DNA from: Skeletonema tropicum
Taxonomy: Eukaryota; Bacillariophyta; Thalassiosirophyceae; Thalassiosirales; Thalassiosiraceae
Assembly: GCA_037178625.1 (NCBI GenBank)
Contig: CM074148.1
Span: 186,001 to 250,000, forward strand
Reading direction: 5' to 3'
Length of the DNA stretch: 64,000 nt
Under the pieces are notes generated by a model, which was not told the origin of the DNA, did not search any database, and saw only the letters and a list, made by a program, of their open reading frames with translations. This document shows positions 54,501-64,000 of the stretch, in pieces. Made by a program: the position numbers and the translations under genes. Within the stretch, counting starts at the first letter, position 1; every line of letters begins with the position of its first letter.

Positions 54501-57500
54501 CGGTGGTGGTGGGAGTGGATTCAGCTACTGTCGATGCGACTACTCCCGAAACGACTGTTGAAGAAACTTTGATCCAGCACGAAACACCATCACTTGCAGC
54601 ATCATCATCCAATGTGCCAACGATTGCACCATCACCTGCTGAGGGTACCGAAAAGCACACCATCTCTTCATTTGCACCACCAGAAAAGCGTCCTGCCATC
54701 GCTACTACCTCCAATACCCACCGTCGATTTCAACTCAATCTACCAAAAAAGGCCAGTCTTCCACTTCCTCCTCCTCGCAGTAAGAAAACGCCCAGTTCTG
54801 TTAGCGGTGGAGGGTCATTGGGGAGTACCTCACGGAAGAAAAAGGTGACTTCTTCCTCGCCATTCCGTAAGCCCCCTCCGATGGAAGTTAGTGCTACACC
54901 TCGATTTCACGTCCCTCCCCCCGCTGGTGGGAGCAGCAGCGTGGGCAGTGGTGGCAGTGGTAGTCACCATCATTACCATTTGCCCAAGGCGGCAACGACA
55001 CCGGGAGCTACGTCGGTGTTGACGACAAGTCCATTGCCTACCCCGAGGGTATTGGATGATGGTAAGGATGATAATGATGTTCCTTCTTCGGCGTCTCCTC
55101 TTCTCCCAGCGACTTCAACACGAGCGGTGGAGGAAGCTGTGGTAGTGAAAACGACAGATAGTGAACCCACGTACACTTCTCCCGAAGTATCATCCGTATC
55201 AAATGATGGGGATAAGTCATTGACGGTAGCAGAGGCATCAGTTGGAGCAGAAAGTAAACCACCGGTGGTGTTCCAACCGCTCGAGCTGGATCAAATCGTT
55301 GAAGCTGTTGCTGCTGCTCCGGGAGAGTTCAAAATGGAATTGCCTAAAAAGGAGGTAAAATATGATGCGGGTGAAGATGTCTTGAACAATGTAGCGTCAA
55401 CCACGGCCCACGAAGTAATGCAGGACGCTGTCCTTAATGTAGCTTCAACTGCAATCAGTACTGAGATTCCCCCTCCCACCTACAGTTTAACAACACGTCC
55501 AATTTATCACGAAGATGAACCCCCTAAAGCTGGATCGTCTCTTTTTACTGAAGGTGGTGCTAGTGATTACCAATCGACTCTTCGTGATGAGGACTTGCCT
55601 CCAATGGCCGATGGCAATGAAGAGGATGGGGAGATATTGAATTCTGTTGAGAGTGTTGTGGCACCAACGCAAGTCGAACCGGAAAATCTCGTTGCAGCTC
55701 TAGATATCCCCAAGAATGATGAAGATGGGGAACTTTCGGGTGGTGAGGCAATGGTTAGTTCTTCAGTCGCCACAGAGTATCCCATGAGTGATTACCAAGA
55801 GCAAGTCACGGATGAAGATTTTGTCGTTGTTGGCACCAACGACGTTGATAACAATGTCATCTCCCCCGATGATGCGGTGCCGGCCTCATCCTCATGGGTC
55901 GAAACTATTGACCCTACTTCTGGACAGCCTTACGATTACAATCAGAAAAGTTGGCAGGCGGCTGCGAATGAAGAAAAAGTGGAATCAACGGTGTTAGAAG
56001 CGTCTCCAGAAGTAGTATCACCGATGACTGCTCAAGTTGTAGCGGAGATTGTGAATTTACCTCCAGCTGATAATGCTAATGAATCACCAGGCAATATGGA
56101 AGATGAAGTTGTTGTTGAACCTGAATTCACTGAGGATGAAGCTCCACAACTGCCAGATGGATGGGTCAAGTGCATTGATGAGGCGAGTGGCAACACATAC
56201 TACTACAACACTGTCACCAATGAAAGCTCGTGGGATTTGCCATCGGATGATACCTCCAATGCAGTTGCGTCGACAGAGCAGGATCATGTGGCTGGTGAAA
56301 GTGCTGCTGTCGTTACCAATAGTAATGCCGAAGAGAGCAATGATTCGTCCAAACCAGATGTAACTGATGACGTGCATCCCAAGGTTGAAGTTGAACATGA
56401 AGAGTTGGCAACAGTCAATGCCGAGCAGGTTGCGCAAGTGAACGCTGATCACAATGACTCTGCAGCGGAGAGCCAAGTAGAGGAAGAGAGTAATGTGGAA
56501 CCGGAGAAGTCAGAACTCGGCCCCCTACCAGCAGGTTGGAAAGAATTCAATGATCCGAGTGGTAGAGTCTTCTATTACAATGCGAGCACTGAAGAGAGCA
56601 GTTGGGAGCGCCCCAAGATTGTCGTTCCTGAGGCTGTAGAAGACTCAACTCCTGCTATGGCTAATGACGCTGAAGACGAACAACCCATAGATTCAGCCGA
56701 AGTGGAACCCGTTGATGAAGATGTGAAAACTGAAGAAAATGCACATGTTCAAACCAATTCATTGATTACGGAAGAGTCACTGGCCACACTTGAAGATGAC
56801 GAATGCAATCTTTCATTTGAATCTCTACCTCCTGGTTGGATTGAAACGAAAGACTCAGCTTCCGGCAAGATCTACTACTACAATGAAATTACGGGAGAAT
56901 CCTCTTGGGAAAGGCCTACGGTGGCGCCAGAGACAGTTGACGACCCAGCTGTGAATATTGCTGATGAAGTAGAGTCTGAAGCTATTGTTGAGTCGGATAT
57001 TGCCCCGGAGACTGTTGAACAGTCGGCGCCATCAGTGGCTAGTATCAACGATGAGGCCAGTATTGTTGTGGTGGATCAAGAGCCTGTAGAAGAGCCTCGC
57101 CTGTCACATGAAGACTATTCTGACTTACCTGCCGGTTGGATTGAAGCAGTACATGAAGGGAACGCTTACTTCTATAATGAAGAAACTGGGGAAACGTCCT
57201 GGTCAAGGCCAGAAATGGAAATTGTTGATGGTCAAGAGGTTGATTCTCCAGTAGATTTGGCACTTGCTCCGGAAGAGTCACCAGAAGTGACATCTACGTC
57301 GCTAGTAGTAGGAGATGAAATTCCAGAGGGAAATGAAGCGAACTTGAACCTTCCAGAATCGCACGTCAATGATACTGTTGATGAACCTACTACGTCTGAG
57401 GAGATTGTTACTTCAGAGGAACTCCCACCAGGTTGGGTTTCATCGATCGACGAGGCGAGTGGAAGCACTTATTACTACAATGAAGTGACGGGGGAGAGCA

Positions 57501-60500
57501 AGTGGGAAAGGCCATTAGCTGAAGTCGTCGATGGCAGATCTGTGGATAACGTATCAGTTGAAGAATCTGCAACTTTAGAAACCGATGTCGCCGATACAAA
57601 TGGAATTGAGAATGATGTTGATTCGAATAATCAGCAGCCTCAAGCTGACGAAGCTGAAGAAGAGAGTGAACCTTTCGAAGAGACTGCTCTGCCATCAATT
57701 GATCAAACTCCATTGGACGACGTGCTTCCTCCAGGTTGGTTTTCGTCTGTCGATGAGTCGAGCGGGAAAACATTTTATTACAACGAAGACGGAGAAAGTT
57801 CATGGGAGAAGCCAAAGGTTGAAGTTGGTGATGCTGCATCTGAAGACGAAGGACCAGTTGGACAGGTGGATGCGAATGAAACGGAGGCTACAGAGCTTGA
57901 TGGTGACGTTTGTGAGAAAGATGAAACGTTCCTTAAGGAGCCTGAAGCTGTTGAGGAATCAGGTACTGTCGAAGACACTGCTTCGCCGGAGGACGAGCTT
58001 CCGGAAGGCTGGTTGTCATCAATCGACGAAACATCTGGTAAAACCTTTTATTACAACAAGGAAACAGGGGAGAGCATGTGGGAAAAGCCCTCTAACCAGA
58101 AAGCTCCGTATGCTTCGCCTGAAGATGAAGTGCCAGCTGGTGACGCTGATGAGTGCAAAACGGAAGTTTCTGAATCAGAAGAGTTGGAACGTGATGCAAA
58201 TATGGAAGAATTGCAAAGCGCTGACGCAGTCACCGATGGACCGGTAGCTGCTGTTGATGATGAGGAACCAATCATAGTCGAAGAGACTGCTTCGCCCGAT
58301 GAGGGGCTCCCAGCAGGCTGGTCGTCATCAATTGACGAGACAAGTTGCAAGACATTCTATTACAATGAGGAAACGGGAGAGAGTACTTGGGAGAAGCCCT
58401 CGATCAAAGAAGGGCACGATGATGACGTATCTAATGACATTGCAGCTGATAAGGTTGCAGTAGCTGAAACAGAAGAGGTGGTCGATGATGCAAATATTGA
58501 TCAGTTGGAAGGCGCTGAAGTAATCACCGATAAGGCAGCTTTTGTTGAGGGTGGGGAACCTGTAGAAGACGAGAAACCAATCACTGTTGAAGACGCTTCG
58601 CCCGATGAGGGGCTCCCAGCAGGCTGGTCGTCATCAATTGACGAGACAAGTGGCAAGACATTCTATTACAATGAGGAAACGGGAGAGAGTACTTGGGAGA
58701 AGCCCTCGATCAAAGAAGGCCACGATGATGATGAACCAAATGATGTTGCAACTGATGACATTGCAGCTGCCGAACCAGAGCCGGTGGTCGATGATGCAAA
58801 TATTGATCAGTTGGAAGGCGCTGAAGTAATCACCGATGAGGCAGCTTCTGTTGAGGGTGGGGAACCTGTAGAAGACGAGAAACCAATCACTGTTGAAGAC
58901 GCTTCGCCAGAGGACGAGCTTCCCGAAGGCTGGTTGTCATCAATTGACGAGACTACTGGCAAGACCTTCTATTACAATGAGGAAACTGGGGAAAGTACTT
59001 GGGAGAAGCCATCGATTAAAAAAGGTCAAAATGACGACGTACCAGATGACATCGCAGCTGATAAGGTTACAATTGCTGAAATAGAAGAGGTGGTCGATGA
59101 TGCAAATCTTGATCAGTTGGAAGTCGATGAAGCTGTCTGTGAACAAGAAGCCATTGTTGAAGATGAGGAACCAGCTACTGTCGAAGAGACTGCTTCGCCT
59201 AGGGAAGAGGAGCTGCCCGAAGGCTGGCTGTCGTCAGTCGACGAGACTAGTGGCAAGACCTTCTATTACAACGAGGAAACGGGGGAAAGTATGTGGGAGA
59301 AGCCTTCAAATAAAAAAGTTCCTGATGCTTCACCTGAAGATGATATACCAGCGGATGACACTGCAGCTGCCGAACCAGAACAGGCGGTCGATGATGTTGA
59401 TGAGGAGCCTTCACCGGCCGAAGAGAATCCGTCATCAGAAGAATCAGACGACCTTCCACCAGGATGGTCTTCATCGGTCGATGAGGCCAGTGGCAACATC
59501 TTTTATTACAATGACGAAGGAATAACTTCATGGGATAAGCCGTCTGTTGAAAGATCACCTGACCAGGCTGAAACTGAAAATGAAGCACCAGTTGACGGAG
59601 TGATGGAGCACCAAGAGGAAGAAGCGGCTGGAACAGATCGATCTTTAGAACCTCAGGGGGGAGAGACTGACATTAATCTTACGACAGAGGAAACGTCGAA
59701 GACAGTTGGGCTTCCCCATGGTTGGAGAGAACTTGAGGATGAGACCACTGGAAATGTTTACTATTGGAATGAAGAAACAAATGAAACCAGTTGGGATTAT
59801 CCTCCTTCGACTGAAGATGCTGATGCTGCAGACGTGCAAACAGGAAATAAAGAAGCGAGTGAACAAGTAGGGGAGTTTGAGGACTTTAGTGAACAAGTCG
59901 TGTCAGATGAGAATGTCGGAGATGGAGCCGAGCCCCAACCAAATGATCAGCAAAGTGAACTGCTGGAAGGTTGGGTAGCCACAGTCGACGAAGCTAGTGG
60001 CAATACCTACTATTACAATGAGAAGACGAACGAAACAAGTTGGGATAAGCCCGTTGCTGAAACCAAAGCGGAACTTCCATCTATTGCAACACCGAAGCCT
60101 GTCCAGCGATGTAGGCCGGCGCACGCAATTGCAACGTTTGGATTTGGTGGTAGACTCTGCGTCATGATGCCGCAAGTTGCGGCTTCTCTTTCTGGCACAA
60201 TGTCGCAGCCTTCCTCGTCAAGTCACCCTACAATGCGACGAGGTCCTGTTGTTATTCATCGGGTGAAGGACCTCATACCAAGCGGGGACAAATTCTCCAT
60301 CCCTTCTTCAGCAGATTCTGACACAGTAGGTCCACTAGTGAAAGCAAAAGAAAAGGATGTCATGTCCTTCTTAAAGCAAAAGAGTGCGTCTCCGGAAAAT
60401 TTGATATGGAACCTGATCAACATTGCCGCTCAAAATAAAGGAAGGCTAAAGAATGGCGACGACGTTGTTGATGGAGGACCTGAGGAAGCCATTGTCGACT

Positions 60501-62443
60501 TACTGCTTTCAGTGGGGACAAATGGAAAGTCCTCTCAACCCCAAGCTTCTTCAATTCAATCCACCAATTCTGATCTCGGTGACGTTCAAGACTTGCTACT
60601 TCGTGGAGATCGGGATCGTGCTGTTGTTGAAGCACTGAAAGAGAAGAATTATGCCCTCGCCCTAATTATTGCAACCATGTGCGACGACGACACTTACCAG
60701 ATGGTAGCGCGACAATTTGCAGAAGATGTACTTTCTGCCGGTTCTCCTCTATACACTACCACTTTGCTCCTCACTGACAATCTTCACTTGCCGCCAAAAG
60801 ACCAACTTAGAGACCCAAGACATGGATTGTCATTTTGGTGTGAAGATCCGTACGAAGATCTTTACACGAACTGGACGCAGCAGTTAGCAACTATTTTGAG
60901 CAACAAGAGAGCGAATTACACAAAAATAATCATGACGCTAGGGGATAGGCTCATGCAATTAGGGCATTGTCATGCTGCTCATGTTTGCTATCTAGCCACA
61001 TCTTTGTCGCTTAACAATCCGTCGAAGCCGTCGACTCGAATGGTGCTATTGGGATGTGACCACACTGTCCCCTTGAACAGAGTGCTAATGACGCCGGAGG
61101 CAATTGAAGCGTTTGAACGCTCTGAAGCGTTCGAGTGGGCTAGACGATTGGGAAACAAAAGGACGACTTTTTCTTCTCTACAACCATTCAAGTTGAGGTA
61201 TGCAGAGCTCCTAGCAGACGTTGGGCATGAAGTTTTGGCACGAGAATATTTGCTCAGCATTCGAATCTGCACTGGAATCGGAATCATCAAAAGAGCGAAG
61301 GGAAACCCGGCTTCATTGTATGATAGCAGCTTTATTCAGTCGCTTAGAGAACTTGATGATCGAATCTGCGGTTCGATTGGAGCTGAAAGATCGTCCTGGA
61401 ATGCAAATGAAGAGTCATTCAAAGGTTCCATGTTCTCTCTGGGTAGGCTAAGCGCACTTGTTCGTGGCAAAGAGAAACAGGGGGAAGAAGTTGTGACGCC
61501 TAGACCAGAAAGTGAAGCGGATCCGCTCCTTGAGCTCGACACTGTTACGCCGCCAGCAATTCAATCGCAGGAAGAAGAGCTGGTGCCCCCTGTAGCTGCG
61601 AAACCTGCTGAGAAGCCATCTGAGCCTCTGCAGCAGATTGATGCTTTCAATACTTCAATCGGAACCAGCAATGACTCTGATTCAAAAAAGGCATCCACTA
61701 TTGATGACGCCCCCGCGTCAGCGCCTCCGTCATTGGCAATTGGTGAAAGTGCAATCGATCGAGCTGATGATTCAAAGGCAATTGAGGAGAAACTCTCAGA
61801 AAAACTGTTAACTCCAAGCGAAGCTAGCAAGAAGGATGAGAAGAAGAAAGCTCCCGCATCGGAGCCACCAGTGAGTGCTGGACTTTTGGCAAGACTGTTT
61901 GGACGTGACAAGGATTCCAAGGTGAAGGTTGCCGATGTTGGAGAGGAAATGAAGGCATATTACGATGAGGTTAGTACGAATCTTTGTTCCTATCATTTTA
62001 CTTTCTTAGCCTAGAAACGCAGCTCAAATCTTCATGTTTTTTCTTCATTTTTGCAGAAATTGAAGCGTTGGATCTTCCCCGGTGACGATCCAGCGGAGGT
62101 TGCCAAACCATTGCCTCCTCCACCAATTATTAAATCAAGTGACAAAGCGCCGTCGACTCCTGCACCCGCTCCTGCTGCATCTAATGACCCACTTGCTGCC
62201 TTGATGGCTCCTCCGAGTCGAGCGTCGACCGCAAGGAAAGGAATGCCTCCTGTCCGCGGAATGCCCCCAACAACGTCAAAATATGCGGATCCTCTTGCAT
62301 CGATGTCGATGGGAAATATGTCGACTCCTGGTGCGACCATGAAGAAAGAAGCAGCACCAACTCCAAAGTTTGCTGTATTTCAACCAATCCCGACAAAATC
62401 TGATCCTTCTAAAGACGAGAAGGAAAATGTTGCTTCTTCCTAA
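51563..62443 (+). CDS. Sec16-like ER exit site scaffold with 15 WW domains
   Basis: Exon 1 (51563-61969) and exon 2 (62057-62443) are joined across an 87-nt GTTAGT...TTGCAG intron, giving about 3597 residues. Order: a Ser/Asn/Gln-rich low-complexity N-terminus; about 18 repeats of S-A-A-D-V-F-G-A-T-N (about residues 410-780); a first WW domain near 801-830; a long disordered acidic/Pro stretch; fourteen more WW domains between about 1530 and 2830; the Sec16 central conserved/ACE1-type helical domain (about 2929-3235, with DVQDLLLRGDRDRAVVEAL, YALALIIATM, CHAAHVCYLAT); and the Sec16 C-terminal motif MKAYYDE-KLKRWIFP, split by the intron. Sec16 organises COPII assembly at ER exit sites. The ACE1 domain binds Sec13, and the C-terminal motif supports homology beyond low complexity. 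WW domains bind Pro-rich ligands; their presence is not part of the usual Sec16 plan I know. Confidence 0.9.
52790..53905 (+). repeat. AADVFGATN peptide repeats in Sec16
   Basis: About 18 in-frame copies of (S/T)AADVFG(A/T)TN separated by short variable spacers (PPPSEKVS, VVATENAS). Variants include AEEVFG, AAGVFG and TTDVYG. The corresponding DNA words gcggcagacgtatttgg and gcggatgt.ttcgg are similar enough to expand or contract by slippage. Confidence 0.85.
53963..60054 (+). repeat. Array of 15 WW domains in Sec16
   Basis: Each unit has L-P-x-G-W, Y-Y-Y/F-N and T-G-E-S-S-W-E-x-P. Approximate starts: 53963, 56147, 56520, 56823, 57126, 57417, 57723, 58005, 58308, 58605, 58917, 59208, 59451, 59706, 59967. 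Between the first and second is a decayed unit (SSSWVETIDPTSG, YDYN) lacking the second Trp context. Units 9 and 10 (58305 and 58602) are almost identical in DNA, 297 nt apart, so duplicated very recently. In unit 9 the usual SG is SC (DETSCKT). Confidence 0.92.
61970..62056 (+). other. Spliceosomal intron in Sec16, 87 nt
   Basis: Donor GAG|GTTAGT at 61970 and acceptor TTTTTGCAG at 62056, phase 0. Joining restores the conserved YYDE-KLKRW motif. Without splicing the protein would end 14 residues into the intron. Confidence 0.85.
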
Positions 62444-62753
62444 GAATCTATGCTCAAATTAGTCAACTCTTGATCTTGTAGATATCGTACAACTAATTTA
62501 AGTCGCAGTGTCATTTTCTTTTTGTTTACATCTCTGGCGAGTGGCTCTGCATTGGGAGACAGGTTTAGAGGTCAACTCTTTATGATGTGTTGCAAAGAAT
62601 TCTAACGTACCATTACTTTTGTAGAAGTTGACACGAAGTGTTTCGTCTAAAATAATGCTCTTTTAATGTTTCATGCATGACGTCCTCTCTTGTTGAGCGA
62701 GGGAATAAGCGTTCAAGACCTCGTTCGAATCGCCTAACCCCCCCTGTGAATTA

Positions 62754-62975
62754 CGCCGATGGCACGCTGTAGTCCTCGGAACAGAGATCATTCGAATTTT
62801 ATCCCAAAATATTTTTTTGCGCGAGGGTTTTAATTTTGGAGGGACGGGCTGATCTCTGTAACGATCCGTGATTTCTTTCCGCCAAACCATATTCGCGCAT
62901 TTTTTAATTTTTTTTAATACTTACACGTAAGTACTTAGGATCTCGATACCGAGGACTACAGCGTGGCCGATGGCG
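62754..62975. mobile_element. Short foldback (MITE-like) element
   Basis: About 222 bp with imperfect ~36-bp inverted ends: cacgctgtagtcctcgg at 62763 and its complement ccgaggactacagcgtg at 62950. The core is AT-rich with T-runs and encodes nothing. No clear target duplication seen. Confidence 0.6.
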
Positions 62976-63272
62976 TCGAAAGACCGGCGCGTGCGGGGAG
63001 GGACCCGCGAGCGCCTAAAAAAAAAAATCTGGGAACTAGCGAACGGACCTGTCATTCATGTTGTCCGCGAACGGCTTATTAATAAATCGCAAATGAATTT
63101 TAAATTTATCTAGCGTGTTACGTTTTTGTTACATTTTGTTACCCAAAAAGTTCGAATCGTTACAAATGTTACAATCGTTTCGCGTCGCACAGTCATACTA
63201 CAAAAGCAATCATTCGATTGATCGAATAAAGAATATAGCAATGCGCTGCCCGCTTAAGCAATGAAACGGCTA

Positions 63273-63495
63273 GCAATGCGAAAGAAAAGAATTATAGCTT
63301 TTAATAGCAACATAGAGTATTGTAGTGAGACGAATCTGCCGCCGACCCCATCGCCTGCCTTTCGCAGGCATGGGGTCGGCGCTCGAAAATCGATGATGCC
63401 TGACTTCCTGCGGTTACCGCCTCTCTTTCAGCTGGCGTGCAGGCGCATACACTGCTTATCTCTTCTCTCTTCTAGCACATTTAGGGCTCTCTCGT
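63273..63495 (+). repeat. Dispersed repeat with hairpin, copy 2
   Basis: Relative of 14401-14640. The hairpin at 63344-63379 uses the same arms (ccgacccc...gcctgc / gcaggc...ggggtcgg) with a different loop (ctttc against atctt). Flanks show about 70-80% similarity by eye. Confidence 0.75.
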
Positions 63496-64000
63496 CTATT
63501 CCCAATTATTCAGCACCCACTTTTGATCATTAGGTGAGACTCCCAATTAGAGCCTAGGAAAAAAATTTGAAGATTTTTTTTGCTTGATTTTAAGGTTAAC
63601 CCTAATTTTTTTCGCTCCTGAAATCCGATCCTAAACTAGGTACTGGCGGGAAGAAACTGTCACCGTCACCACGGTGACAGCTCACAAATTTCACGCACAA
63701 AACACTAACAAAATTGTGATAGTCTAAATATGGCAATGCTACTCGACGAAAATACATAGAGCAGTCTAAAAATAGCATCCCAAACAATATATCTACATTA
63801 TCTGATGTAGAAGAGACTATAATTCATCGAGGTAGAGCACCTACTGACGAATTTGGGACCAATAACTGCTATTTCGAGCTAGAATGACGCATGCCTGCGG
63901 CAGATCTGCATGCCTGTACTGCTGCTGCTATGCGAGTATACTGCATATAACGTTGACCAGTGGTTCTATCGAAAGCTAATAGTCTGTACTATCGTATTAT
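63496..64000. other. No gene recognised
   Basis: Ends of the window. Contains a small inverted word (gtcaccgtcaccacggtgac, about 63659) and otherwise featureless AT-rich DNA. Confidence 0.45.

Noticed and set aside
62660..62760. Possible tRNA-like piece around gttcgaatcgcc
   Set aside because: A T-loop-like word is present, but no acceptor stem, D-arm or anticodon arm can be paired.

Overview
The window is nuclear DNA of a eukaryotic microalga, most likely a centric diatom of the Thalassiosira type. The reasons are: a nuclear-encoded plastid ribosomal protein S1 whose first exon encodes a signal peptide ending in the ASA-F motif of diatom plastid-targeted proteins; Ser/Pro-linker membrane proteins of the 'PSAVPSDSPS' style; a Ty1/copia element of the kind abundant in diatoms; few, short GT-AG introns; and many BspA-type LRR and LicD-like genes. 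The species call is inference.

Layout. 1-2130: repeat-rich DNA with no gene. 2131-8140: a complete copia retrotransposon with matching 293-bp LTRs, a 5-bp target duplication and one 1827-codon gag-pol ORF. 9078-12301 (-): a two-exon gene with a beta-propeller-like N-terminal part, continuing past an in-frame TGA into a tail with a possible MBD-like end. 16798-17873 (-): a frame-broken LicD-like gene. 18086-18577: a MITE filled with ATGCCGAGTA repeats. 18906-20195 and 27749-29038: a 1290-bp inverted duplication, each arm carrying a nucleotide-sugar transporter gene. Between the arms lie broken ORFs and three BspA-like LRR fragments. 29716-33174: a MULE with 98-bp terminal inverted repeats and a decayed transposase. 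33928-34950: an intact LicD-like gene. 36100-37985: plastid RPS1. 39297-41696: two BspA-like genes. 43118-43980: mitochondrial ATP synthase OSCP subunit. 48150-49097: a PA14-domain membrane protein. 49680-50958 (-): more BspA-like copies. 51563-62443: a roughly 3600-residue Sec16 homologue carrying 15 WW domains. 62444-64000: repeats only.

Housekeeping genes (RPS1, OSCP, Sec16, nucleotide-sugar transporter) sit among a mosaic of segmental duplications. Blocks are shared, often inverted, between 23.7-29.4 kb and 36-51 kb, and these blocks carry pieces of the LRR family and even 3' flanks of unrelated genes. Transporter, LicD-like and Sec16 genes all belong to secretory-pathway and glycan biology, but nothing shows they are co-regulated.

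The most interesting items are the WW-array Sec16, the in-frame TGA gene, the near-identical inverted transporter copies, and the recurrent 1-2 nt frame breaks in otherwise well-conserved genes, which may be assembly errors.
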